DNA from: JAIBDK01 sp965261915
GTDB taxonomy: Bacteria; Pseudomonadota; Gammaproteobacteria; Arenicellales; Poriferihabitantaceae
DNA length: 64,000 nt
Reading direction: 5' to 3'
Assembly: GCA_965261915.1 (NCBI GenBank)
Contig: CBDHDW010000004.1
Location: 1-64,000 of the forward strand
The notes below the pieces were generated by a model. The model did no database searches. It was not told the DNA's origin and saw nothing but the letters and a program-made list of their open reading frames with translations. Positions 34,830 through 43,000 of this stretch are shown in pieces. The translations under genes were made by a program, and so were the position numbers. Within the stretch, counting starts at the first letter, position 1; each line of letters opens with the position of its first letter.

Positions 34830-35871
34830 ATAAATTAGCAGGCGACAAATGAGGTAAAGGTTGATTCAATAAGTGATCTTTCAGATTTTAATGAGGTCAC
34901 CTTCCATGTCAAATACTGACGCACCCGACAGCCACTCCCTTGATTTTCTTACGCATTTTTCAACTTTATCTGACCCACGACAACAAACAAAGCTGCTTTA
35001 CCCTTTGGCCGAGATTTTGCTTTTGACGTTATGTGCCGTGTTGTCCGGGGCGAATGACTGGGTCGCTATTTCTGCGTTTGGGACAAAGAAACTGGCTTTT
35101 TTACGGAAATTCTTGCCATTTTCGGGCGGAACACCCTCACATGATCAACTGGGAAACATCTATGCCGCACTGGATGCCAATCATTTTCAGGCCTGCTTTA
35201 TGGATTGGGTCGCTTCCTTAAGCAGCACCCTTAGCGGGGTCGTGGCGATAGATGGTAAAACCTCACGTCGCAGCTTGGATAAGGCTGGCAGCAAGGCTGC
35301 AATTCACATGATCTCGGCATGGAGTTCAGAGTTGAACCTGACGCTTGCCCAACGGCAGGTGGACGGCAAATCCAACGAGATCACGGCCATACCAGAACTG
35401 TTAGACCTCCTGACGCTCAAGGGGGCCATTGTCACTATAGATGCTATGGGATGTCAGCGTGATATTGCCGATAAAATCATCACCAAACAAGCGGATTATG
35501 TTTTGGCTTTAAAGGGTAATCAAGGGGCCCTTCGCAAAGACACAGAATTGTTTATGAAAGAACAGGACGCTGTATATTTTGCAAACACAACAGTAACTTA
35601 CCATGAAACCGTAGAAAAATCTCATGGCCGTATTGAGATAAGAAAAGTCACTGTTTGCTCGGATATTGAGTGGTTGAAGGCGCGGCACAATTGGCCAGGA
35701 TTGGAAAGCATCGTGATGGTCCAATACAGCGCAACACTTCAAGATAAGACCCGTTCAGAGACACGCTTTTACATCTCATCCATGACCTGTGACGCCGAAA
35801 CCCACGCAAAAGCTATCCGCGATCACTGGGGTATTGAAAACGGGCTGCACTGGGTCATGGATGAGATGTGA
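34830..35871 (+). mobile_element. ISAs1 copy 2, main part, 3'-truncated
   Basis: Continues the ISAs1 left end at 30978-31001 after the IS1595-type insertion. It is identical in sequence to copy 1 up to the codons for HWVMD, where it breaks into an IS200/IS605-type remnant at about 35872. The right terminus is lost. Confidence 0.88.
34906..35871 (+). pseudogene. ISAs1 transposase, C-terminally truncated
   Basis: 321 codons identical to copy 1 through the catalytic ENGLHWVMD, then EM and a stop. The last ~54 residues are missing. The three catalytic residues survive, but the truncation and loss of one IS end make the element immobile. Confidence 0.88.
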
Positions 35872-36228
35872 ATACTCCACTGGCTGAAAGCCGGTGGCTT
35901 CGGGTTACGGCTAAAAGCCGGATCGGTCCGCCGTTCGGCGGACTCAGGTCACGCTAAAATCATCGTCTGGCTCGGGTGGTTTCTGCGTCTTAATGTACTC
36001 CGCCCATGCCGCGTCCGTGACCTTGCCGCTCGATACAACCCAATAGCCGCGCGCCCATAAATGCTGGCCCCAGTACCGCTTTTTTAGGCCCCCAAATTCG
36101 CTCAACAACTTATCCGAACTTCGGCCCTTCAGATATTGCCACGTTTGTATGATTCCATACCCCAGTCTAACCTAAAAACAGAGCTATCCCATGCCGCCTA
36201 AAGGCGTGGGATTTACTGATCCCCTATC
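35872..36228 (-). mobile_element. IS200/IS605-type element remnant
   Basis: The left edge has the hairpin CCACTGGCT/AGCCGGTGG (about 35877-35897) and the right edge ATCCCATGCC/GGCGTGGGAT (about 36187-36213), the subterminal stem-loops expected of IS200/IS605. Between them is a partial TnpA. Confidence 0.75.
35944..36171 (-). pseudogene. tnpA: IS200 TnpA (Y1 transposase) C-terminal fragment
   Basis: Seventy-five codons read VRLGYGIIQTWQYLKGRSSD, then FGGLKKRYWGQHLWARGYW and end KPPEPDDDFSVT. This is the last half of an IS200 TnpA; a stop codon sits just before the fragment and the HUH motif is missing, so it is inactive. Confidence 0.8.
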
Positions 36229-36313
36229 GGGGTCTTTAAAATCTAAAAGATCACTCATTGAATCAACCCTTACCTCATTTGTCGCCTGCTAATTTATTCA
36301 TGCGATTGCCCTG
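36229..36313 (-). mobile_element. solo ISAs1 end, inverted
   Basis: The reverse complement of 36313-36229 matches the ISAs1 left end and leader, with several substitutions relative to the two large copies. It abuts the truncated 5-oxoprolinase gene, so an ISAs1 relative inserted there and later lost its body. Confidence 0.8.
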
Positions 36314-36454
36314 TTCCCGGATACCCTGAACCGCCGCATCTTTATATCGCTCAGGATTTTCCGATAACAATTTATGCGTTTGTAATTCTCCGTTTGGCTT
36401 GCGGGCTACAATATCTGTAAAGGTGCCGCCGCGATCTACCCAAAATTGCCACAT
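36314..36454 (-). pseudogene. 5-oxoprolinase (hydantoinase/oxoprolinase) N-terminal fragment
   Basis: From ATG 36454 the frame reads MWQFWVDRGGTFTDIVARKP, then LLSENPERYKDAAVQGI, the characteristic start of bacterial 5-oxoprolinases (about 1200 residues). After 47 codons it enters the ISAs1 end and terminates at 36275. AAGGAG nine bases ahead of the ATG is intact. It lies 76 bases downstream of dctM on the same strand, so it was the last gene of the TRAP operon. Full enzymes hydrolyse 5-oxoproline to glutamate with ATP. Confidence 0.85.
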
Positions 36455-36530
36455 TAGTCAGTTCTCCTTCGTTCGCGATCGTCCAACGGCATCGCGTTAA
36501 TTTTGATTTTTAAGTTTGGTTACTTTGAAG

Positions 36531-37814
36531 TCAGTAAAACAGCGACGGAAGCCAGAGTGCTATATTAGGAAAAATCAGAAGCAATGCTATCATAGCAAAC
36601 ATCGTTACAACGAAAGGTGCTGCCCCTTTCATCACATCCATCATTTCACCGCGCCCACGTATCCCCTGCACAACATAAAGATTGATACCAATCGGTGGTG
36701 TGATCAATGCGGTTTCCAACAACACCATCAAAAGAATGCCGAACCAAACGGGGTCAAATCCCAAAGCTATGACGATAGGTGTTATCAGCGGTGCCGTTGT
36801 CAGCAACATCGACAAAGTTTCCATGAAACAACCGATCACCACCAAGATAAACACAATCATCAACATGGTCTGCATCGGCGACCATCCAAGACCGGTCACA
36901 AAATCTGCCAATGCTTGCGTTAACCCGATGACCGATAGAACGAAATTCAGGAAAACGGCCGCAATGATAATCAACATGATCATTGCCGTGGTCCGCATCG
37001 TCCCTTCAATCGCTTGGCGTAACATCGAAATCGTCAATTTACCGTTCATAGCAGCAAGCCCCATTGCAGCAACCACACCTAAAGAAGCGGCTTCGGTTGG
37101 TGTGGCCAATCCTGCGTAAATCGATCCAACAACAACGACGAATATTCCAAGCGGCGGGATCAATGATGGAAGCGCGCAAAAACGTTCCGACCAAGTGTAA
37201 GTAAGGTTTTCCCCGCCCCACTTTGGCTTTATGATACACACGGTAACAACCGTGAGCATAAACAACGCAGCCAATAAAAATCCTGGAATGAACCCTGCCA
37301 AATAGAGCTCAGGAACAGAGGTTTCAGTCAACAGCCCGTATAGGATCAAATTGATTGATGGCGGGATTAGGATGCCCAATGTGCCGCCAGCAGCGATCGT
37401 GCCCAGAAATAAGGGCTCGTTGTAACCGCGTTTTGCGATTTGCGGGATAGCTACTGTTCCGATTGTTGCAGCCGTTGCAACAGACGATCCCGATGTTGCG
37501 GCAAATAAAGCTGATGATCCAATGTTGGAATGCATCAAGCCACCTGGCAACCAGCCAAGCCACTTTACGATGCCGTCATACATACGTTCTGTAATCCCTG
37601 CGCGTAATAAAATTTCACCCAACATTACAAACATTGGAATTGCGACCAATAGAAAGTCAGTGCTGGTTTGCCATGCTATATCCGATATCGCGCGGTGCAA
37701 TGGCATGGAGCTTTCAGTGTATTGCAAGATCAGGCCAAGCCAGCCCAAAGAGGCAGAAATCGGAACTGCCAACGCAATAAGTGCAAGAAGTATAAGAAGG
37801 GTTTTCGTCAACAT
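36531..37814 (-). CDS. dctM: TRAP transporter large permease, DctM family
   Basis: A 427-residue, about 12-helix protein typical of the DctM/ion-transporter fold (SASLGWLGLILQYTESSMPL; PPSINLILYGLLTE; VLLETALITPPIGINLYVVQ). It forms the sodium-driven transport unit with DctQ, three bases upstream, and the binding protein. The complete length suggests function although the downstream catabolic gene is broken. Confidence 0.92.
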   Translation of the reverse strand: MLTKTLLILLALIALAVPISASLGWLGLILQYTESSMPLHRAISDIAWQTSTDFLLVAIPMFVMLGEILLRAGITERMYDGIVKWLGWLPGGLMHSNIGSSALFAATSGSSVATAATIGTVAIPQIAKRGYNEPLFLGTIAAGGTLGILIPPSINLILYGLLTETSVPELYLAGFIPGFLLAALFMLTVVTVCIIKPKWGGENLTYTWSERFCALPSLIPPLGIFVVVVGSIYAGLATPTEAASLGVVAAMGLAAMNGKLTISMLRQAIEGTMRTTAMIMLIIIAAVFLNFVLSVIGLTQALADFVTGLGWSPMQTMLMIVFILVVIGCFMETLSMLLTTAPLITPIVIALGFDPVWFGILLMVLLETALITPPIGINLYVVQGIRGRGEMMDVMKGAAPFVVTMFAMIALLLIFPNIALWLPSLFY

Positions 37815-37817
37815 GGA

Positions 37818-38381
37818 TTATACGCTCTCATCTTCGATTTGTTCGTCTACAGTTTTGATACCGATTAAATTGTTCACGCCAGCATGGTCACCTGCAAAAA
37901 GGCGTTTTAGCGCGACAAGCCCTAACAAGACACCACTGAAGATGAAAAACATCCAACCCAGCAGCCAAGGGATTTGTGGTAATGCAAGCGGGACGCGCAT
38001 CGGCGTGATAGATCTGGATCCATGTTTGAGTGTGTCGCCAACCATATCCCAAACTGTCAAAACAATAACCAAAGCAAATCCCAGTAATAAGATGAGGCCT
38101 AGAAAGTTAACAATTGGACGAAGTGATTTCGGCATCACGTTAAACAAGGCATCCACACGGATGTGGGCGCGTTCAAACAAGGCGTAAGCCAGACTAAAGG
38201 CGGTGGCGATGCCAAAGGCGTAACCAGAAAGTTCGTTTGCGCCGCCCAAACTGATGTTGAACACCTTACGTAAGAAGACTTCCAAAGTGACCATGAAAGC
38301 CGACAGAATAATCAAGCTGCCCCCAATCCAAGTCAACCAAAGGCTAAGCTTTCGGGTTCCGTTAAGTGTTTTTTCTAACAT
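37818..38381 (-). CDS. dctQ: TRAP transporter small permease, DctQ family
   Basis: A 187-residue protein with four membrane helices (WLTWIGGSLIILSAFMVTLE; GYAFGIATAFSLAYALFERA), the family motif RAHIRVDAL and a charged C-terminus. It lies between dctP and dctM and bridges the binding protein and the large subunit. Confidence 0.9.
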   Translation of the reverse strand: MLEKTLNGTRKLSLWLTWIGGSLIILSAFMVTLEVFLRKVFNISLGGANELSGYAFGIATAFSLAYALFERAHIRVDALFNVMPKSLRPIVNFLGLILLLGFALVIVLTVWDMVGDTLKHGSRSITPMRVPLALPQIPWLLGWMFFIFSGVLLGLVALKRLFAGDHAGVNNLIGIKTVDEQIEDESV

Positions 38382-38404
38382 GTCTGTACCTCAGATATAG
38401 AAAA

Positions 38405-38432
38405 GGCGGCCTTATCTCGTAGTCGGGCCGCC
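38405..38432 (-). terminator. intercistronic hairpin between dctP and dctQ
   Basis: GGCGGCC (38405-38411) pairs with GGCCGCC (38426-38432); on the minus strand the stem is followed by TTTT. Such a partial terminator after a binding-protein gene normally lets dctP be made in excess over the permease. Confidence 0.7.
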
Positions 38433-38449
38433 CTTTGCTCAGGAAGGAT

Positions 38450-39490
38450 TTATTTAGCTTTGGCTTCTAGGCCAATGATTTTGCCGACTGTTGCATTCCA
38501 GTTTGCAGCGCATTCTTCGCCACAACGTTCTGCCCAGCGTGCCAGAACAACATCAGTTGCTATCTTATCACGTACAGCCAAGTCCGCGTCAGTTGGTGTA
38601 ACCAATTTCATCGATCCTTTTTCACCAATCGCGCAATCACCACCCGTAATACAGGCAATCGCAACTTCATCTTCTGTCGCTGTTTCAGCCCACATACGTT
38701 CATTCAACGCGGCAACCTCAGTTATCATAATTTCTTGTTGTACAGATGTCATAGAATTCCATTTGTCCATATTCATGGCACCGAACGCCAAGCCCCAGCC
38801 AACACGCAATGTATAAGCATGTGTCGCAACTTGCTGCCAGTTTGCAGTGTAGGCCGACATCGTGCCAGTAATGCCACAATCCACAACACCCTTTTCAAGG
38901 GCTGGGATAACTTCAGCGAAAGGGACCGTTACAGATGTGCCACCTGCGCCTTCGACAAAATCACCAAGTGTGGTAGCATAAACACGTACCTTTTTACCTT
39001 TGAGGTCTTCAATGCTATTCACTTCAGCATTGCACCAAAGAGTTTGACTTGGGAATGGATAAAGCATTAGCAGTTTTGCGTTATAAATTTCAGCAAAATT
39101 CTTTTCCATCGTTGGGAAGTACGCTTCTGCAACTTTACGCTCTGTTTCAATATCTTGCACCAAAGACGAAAGGTCAGCACCTTCAAACACTGCGTTTTCA
39201 GCAGCAACATACCCTGGCAAACCAAAGGCAAAATCAAATACACCATTTTTCACAAGGCGCATGATTTCAAAACCTTTGAGGCCTAAACCAGATTGAGATT
39301 TAATCTCACCTATAATTTGGCCGTCAGATGCTTTGGCAAGAACTTCATTAAAGAACGGGCCTTCGTGTTTTTTGAAATTTGTAAGGCTTGACCAAGTGCC
39401 AACTGCCTTCAATACAACAGGATTGTCAGCGACTGCCGCAGACGAGACCAGCATTGTTGCCACTGCGATTGTTAAAATTGTTTTCTTCAT
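38450..39490 (-). CDS. dctP: TRAP transporter substrate-binding protein, DctP family
   Basis: A 346-residue precursor with a cleavable signal (hydrophobic residues 4-20, cut near AVA-DN). The mature domain has the DctP layout, with the substrate-carboxylate Arg expected in LKGKKVRVYAT and PFAEVIPALEKGVVDCGITG. The ligand is not readable from sequence. Flanking DUF1445 and 5-oxoprolinase genes suggest 5-oxoproline or a glutamate derivative. Confidence 0.9.
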   Translation of the reverse strand: MKKTILTIAVATMLVSSAAVADNPVVLKAVGTWSSLTNFKKHEGPFFNEVLAKASDGQIIGEIKSQSGLGLKGFEIMRLVKNGVFDFAFGLPGYVAAENAVFEGADLSSLVQDIETERKVAEAYFPTMEKNFAEIYNAKLLMLYPFPSQTLWCNAEVNSIEDLKGKKVRVYATTLGDFVEGAGGTSVTVPFAEVIPALEKGVVDCGITGTMSAYTANWQQVATHAYTLRVGWGLAFGAMNMDKWNSMTSVQQEIMITEVAALNERMWAETATEDEVAIACITGGDCAIGEKGSMKLVTPTDADLAVRDKIATDVVLARWAERCGEECAANWNATVGKIIGLEAKAK

Positions 39491-39491
39491 T

Positions 39492-40346
39492 TTACTCTCC
39501 CTTGAGATTGGTTTTTAGTATTGGGCTTTCTGCATATTCGTCGATATCCGAAATCAACATGTGCCCGGGTTTATGTGTGATAATTATCGGTACGCGCGCA
39601 TTCTCGATGGCCACTTGCGGTGTCACACCGCAGGCCCAAAAAACAGGGATGTGACCATCAAGTACTGGCGCGGGGTCTCCCCATTGCGGATTATTTATAT
39701 TCGCAATGCCGATCTCGCTTGGGTTGCCAATGTGGATAGGTGCACCGTGCGCGAGTGGATATTTGGCAGATATCTCTGACACCAAATCCACCTGCTCTTT
39801 TGGAACAGCACGCATGCTAACGACCATTACGCCAGAAAACCGCCCCGTTGGAACGCAATCTATTGTGCTGCGAAACATTGGAACCGTAGTGTTATTTTCT
39901 ATATGCCAAAGCTTTATACCTGCACGCATTGCGGCGTGTTCGAATGTAAACGAGCATCCCAATGCGAAGGCTACAAAAGCGTCTTGCCAAATATCCATTA
40001 TGTCTAGCTGGTTGTTAGCCAATTGGCCGTCGCGGTAAATATTATATGCAGAGACATCCGTGCGAATGTCGATATCTTGCCCCATCGTAAGCATCATCGG
40101 ATTGCCTACATCAGATACACCAACTATGGGGCAAGGCTTTGGGTTTCGCTGGCAAAACCGCATAAAATCAAGCGCGTATTCTTCTGTTATGATCGCAAGG
40201 TTTGCTTGCAGTTTACCTGATGCCAATCCTGCGGTGTGCCCTTGATAGCTGTTCATGCGAATTGCGGAGCGCACAGAACCGCTGCTTAAACCAACAAGGT
40301 CTGCATAGTTCACAAAAGAATCGATATCTGTACTTTTCTTATTCAT
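39492..40346 (-). CDS. DUF1445 protein, putative D-glutamate cyclase/hydro-lyase
   Basis: About 284 residues covering the whole DUF1445 fold (VGLSSGSVRSAIRMNSYQGH; NPKPCPIVGVSDVGNPMM; FWACGVTPQVAIENARVPII; ITHKPGHMLISDID). Vertebrate homologues are D-glutamate cyclases making 5-oxo-D-proline. The ATG at 40346 fits homologous starts; another lies 12 codons upstream and neither has a clear ribosome site. It ends one base before the dctP ATG. With the TRAP importer and the 5-oxoprolinase remnant, this suggests D-glutamate/5-oxoproline use. Confidence 0.82.
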   Translation of the reverse strand: MNKKSTDIDSFVNYADLVGLSSGSVRSAIRMNSYQGHTAGLASGKLQANLAIITEEYALDFMRFCQRNPKPCPIVGVSDVGNPMMLTMGQDIDIRTDVSAYNIYRDGQLANNQLDIMDIWQDAFVAFALGCSFTFEHAAMRAGIKLWHIENNTTVPMFRSTIDCVPTGRFSGVMVVSMRAVPKEQVDLVSEISAKYPLAHGAPIHIGNPSEIGIANINNPQWGDPAPVLDGHIPVFWACGVTPQVAIENARVPIIITHKPGHMLISDIDEYAESPILKTNLKGE

Positions 40347-40470
40347 CCTTGGAACGTAACTGCCCAGGTACCGAAAAGCCATAATTTACTACATTTGAAG
40401 CCGATGCATTCAGGGGGATCGCATGAACTCTTTATGCAAGAAAATTGTGACCTTAACTCGCCCAATACGG

Positions 40471-40549
40471 CAGGGCAATCGACTGAAGGGCTGAGAAACG
40501 TTGCGAAGGGCAAAAAATCGGTAAATCTGATACTAAATTCAACGAGTAA
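40471..40549 (+). repeat. 79-bp repeat, copy B
   Basis: Near-identical to 28401-28479. It directly abuts the solo ISNCY end (40550 onward). It contains no gene; the longer open frame across it (40395-40808) is a patchwork of IS ends. Confidence 0.7.
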
Positions 40550-40640
40550 AGGTCTTGCTCGCCTACGGCTCCCAAAACCCTCACCCGTGGAAAACAGAAG
40601 CGGACAACTGCCATGGTACATAAACCGGACAACTCCAAAT
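40550..40640 (-). mobile_element. solo end of the ISNCY element
   Basis: The reverse complement of this stretch matches 46651-46742, including the terminal TGTCCGGTTTATGTACC. No transposase is present, so it is an orphan end left by deletion or recombination. The remaining 40641-40890 holds no recognisable gene. Confidence 0.75.
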
Positions 40641-40890
40641 GTTTTTGACCTTGACAGAAAAAATCCTGCACCACGGCGGGTGGCGCAAAGCGCAGCTGCT
40701 TACAGCATCGTCGCGCGCGCCTCCGGTCAGAATATACCTGCAAAGTTGAACCTATGCTTGAGAAACGCACAAGATGTGGGTATGACTCTCCTTAAAGAAT
40801 CCAGATAAAGGGAGGCAGAGCAGCAGAAACCCCGCAATAAACCACTTAAAACCGAAAAACCGCGCAGAGATTGCACGGCATTAAGGTTAT

Positions 40891-40935
40891 GGTCAGGCCA
40901 AAAAAACTAAATCACATCTGTTTTTTAGCCTGACC
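40891..40935. promoter_or_regulatory. long hairpin upstream of repC, possible antisense-RNA terminator
   Basis: GGTCAGGCCAAAAAAAC (40891-40907) faces GTTTTTTAGCCTGACC (40920-40935) with a 12-base loop. The T-rich arm allows a terminator on either strand. In repABC replicons a small counter-transcribed RNA controls repC from the leader; this hairpin, 127 bases before repC, would suit that, but no promoter has been shown. Confidence 0.5.
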
Positions 40936-41061
40936 TGACCCGCTTTTCAAGTCAAAAATGTATTTTTGGCAATGAAATTCTGTGTGCCTGCGATTTTTGC
41001 GCCTCAATCGCGGCGTGATGCCCAATGAAAAGCATCACAAAAACAGAAAAGAGGGACAGCA

Positions 41062-42357
41062 ATGTCACACAGATTACAGGCCCTGCGCAACCCGCAGGAC
41101 AACCATACAGATGTATCACCACCACAGGATCCACAGCCACCACAGCCCGCGTATCCGGTCTTGCCCGACAGTATGCAGCGCGGTGCGCTGGAAGGCCTGC
41201 TGCTGGATGTCAGCAAACATATCGGCCTGTCCGACAGCCTGCTGAAATCCTTACTCACGATGTTGCGCGCAACCCGGCCGTCCGACTGGACCGACCCGAC
41301 ACGCGAGCCGGTCTGCTTTACCATGCAGAGCAATATCGCCTATCTGGTTGGCAAGGACGCCCGCTCGGTGCGCCGTGACGAGGCGGCTCTGGAGCTGCAC
41401 TTCGGGTTTATCCGCAAGGATGTGGCCGGCAACGGCAGCCGCTGCCGCTTCAGGATGCACGGGGATAGCGAGTTCAGGCAGGGCCTGTCGTTCACGCCGT
41501 TGATTGAAGCGGTGCCGGACTTGCTGGCTTTACGGGCACAATTAGACACGGACCGGCAGCAGGTGGTGCGGCTGAAGCGCATGTGCAGTGCCTTGCGCCG
41601 TAACGTGAAGAACAGCCTTATGGCCCTGCAACCGCGTTTCCCGGACAATACAGCCCTCAAAGCCATTGCCGCGCAGTATCTTGACTGGCCGCGCCGGTAC
41701 GCGGCGTTTAAAACACTGGACGCGCTTGAAGATCACCACAAGGCGGTGTTAATGACCTCCGAAGCGATCGATGATCTCACCCGAATGTTGACAGATATGT
41801 CCGCTCCAGCGGACACCGGAGTCCGCCGATATATACAAGATACAACTCAAGATCACTCTGTAATCTGTAATGCAAGCATGGATAAGTTGGCTGACGGCAC
41901 GCCGTCAGAAGATAATTCCTTAGCAGCTGCGCCTGACGGCTCCGCTGATTGTTTAGAAAATAAGTGTGGCGGGGCTGAGGTCGGGGTCAACAGTGAATTT
42001 ATCGAAAAACTGAACCCGCACCGGTTGTTTGCCTTGAGTTCTGAGGAGATGCGGCTTTATATCCGGCAGCACCAGGGGCAAAGACCATCGCCTGCGGCGA
42101 TGGATTTTATTCTGGCGGCGATCGACCGGTTGCCGGAGTTGGGGATTAACCGCTCGGCTTATGATGCGGCGGTGGGGCAAATGGGTGATATGGCCACAGC
42201 GCTTTGTATTCTGGTGATTGACCGCAACCGGTTTCACCCGGAAACCCCGATCCAGAACCCCGGCGGGGTGCTGCGCGCGATGACTGCACGCCACAAAGCC
42301 GGAAAACTCAATCTGGTGGGGAGTTTGATTGGCTTGACCCGGAGGATGAAAACGTGA
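41062..42357 (+). CDS. repC: plasmid replication initiator RepC (repABC family, solitary)
   Basis: A 431-residue RepC. The N-terminal winged-helix region (VSKHIGLSDSLLKSLLTMLR; YLVGKDARSVRRDEAALELH) and the conserved LSFTPLIEAVPDLLALRAQL with a following basic helix (VVRLKRMCSALRRNVKN) identify it. A Pro/His-rich start and a variable middle (residues 245-315) are normal for the family. GAGGGA precedes the ATG. No repA or repB is adjacent, so partition must be provided elsewhere or the replicon is integrated. The origin usually lies inside repC. Confidence 0.85.
   Translation: MSHRLQALRNPQDNHTDVSPPQDPQPPQPAYPVLPDSMQRGALEGLLLDVSKHIGLSDSLLKSLLTMLRATRPSDWTDPTREPVCFTMQSNIAYLVGKDARSVRRDEAALELHFGFIRKDVAGNGSRCRFRMHGDSEFRQGLSFTPLIEAVPDLLALRAQLDTDRQQVVRLKRMCSALRRNVKNSLMALQPRFPDNTALKAIAAQYLDWPRRYAAFKTLDALEDHHKAVLMTSEAIDDLTRMLTDMSAPADTGVRRYIQDTTQDHSVICNASMDKLADGTPSEDNSLAAAPDGSADCLENKCGGAEVGVNSEFIEKLNPHRLFALSSEEMRLYIRQHQGQRPSPAAMDFILAAIDRLPELGINRSAYDAAVGQMGDMATALCILVIDRNRFHPETPIQNPGGVLRAMTARHKAGKLNLVGSLIGLTRRMKT
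41799..41908. other. candidate oriV: palindromes and AT-rich stretch inside repC
   Basis: GTCCGC-TCCA-GCGGAC (41799-41814) and CTGACGGC-AC-GCCGTCAG (41891-41908) flank an AT-rich stretch with repeated TCTGTAAT-like motifs. RepC-type origins are known to lie within the repC coding region at an AT-rich segment. Placement here is inferred from structure. Confidence 0.4.
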
Positions 42358-42538
42358 GGATGGTCGGGAAAGAGTGGTGGAATTGTGGGGGGAGCACCCT
42401 GCCCTGCCCCATTGGACTGGCAGCGCATCACATGCGCGAGAAGTCGAGAAGCCGTGTGGTTTTGGGTGAACTTCCCATGTGGGCTGGCTCAAGGTCTGTT
42501 CCGGCTGGCGGCAAAATCGATGAAAGGAAAAAACAACG

Positions 42539-42733
42539 ATGACATATGAGATGACACACATAAAACTTAAAAAGCCCATGAACAACACTTTCCCCCCTGT
42601 CAGGGTCAAACACCTCACGGGGTTTTATGCGGCGCTGATCCGGCATTGCGAGGCGGAGATCAGACAAATAGGCGCGGTGCCGCTGCTGCTGGAAAATGCG
42701 ATTCTACCTCCGAAGAAAAGGACAGGCAGATGA
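42539..42733 (+). CDS. small protein downstream of repC, 64 aa
   Basis: A basic 64-residue protein (KHLTGFYAALIRHCEAEIRQ) of unknown family. AAAGGA lies about 12 bases before the ATG. Its stop overlaps the next ATG (ATGA), so the two small genes are translated together; both follow repC and may serve the replicon. Confidence 0.5.
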   Translation: MTYEMTHIKLKKPMNNTFPPVRVKHLTGFYAALIRHCEAEIRQIGAVPLLLENAILPPKKRTGR

Positions 42734-42909
42734 CTAACTCTCCACGCGACCCGTTTTTCAAACCGCTCTCGGCTAAAGTGATGCCAAAACGGTTTATCGC
42801 CCCTGAAGGCAGAGAACCGTTGTCAGAAGAAGCCGCTATCGTGAAACAGCGTAAAGAAGTTTCAGCGGCGTTTAACCAGCGTTACCGAAAGAAGGCCAAT
42901 GAAAGTTAA
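42730..42909 (+). CDS. small protein, 59 aa, coupled to the preceding gene
   Basis: A short charged protein (FKPLSAKVMPKRFIAPEGRE, then KQRKEVSAAFNQRYRKK) with a basic C-terminal helix. It overlaps the upstream stop by four bases. Family unknown. The open frame extends upstream, but the ATG at 42730 is favoured by the overlap. Confidence 0.5.
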   Translation: MTNSPRDPFFKPLSAKVMPKRFIAPEGREPLSEEAAIVKQRKEVSAAFNQRYRKKANES

Positions 42910-43000
42910 AATAACGATGACAAAGATGGAGTGGGTCCGCGCGCTCTGCTGGAGATAACATTATAGGCGCCGTGGCGCGATTTGAGGTAAGGCAGACAGA

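Noticed and set aside
37522..38187. 221-codon plus-strand frame over dctM/dctQ
   Set aside because: Antisense of transmembrane codons with no recognisable protein features.
40395..40808. 137-codon plus-strand frame upstream of repC
   Set aside because: It runs through the 79-bp repeat and a solo ISNCY end, so it is a chance fusion of repeat sequence.
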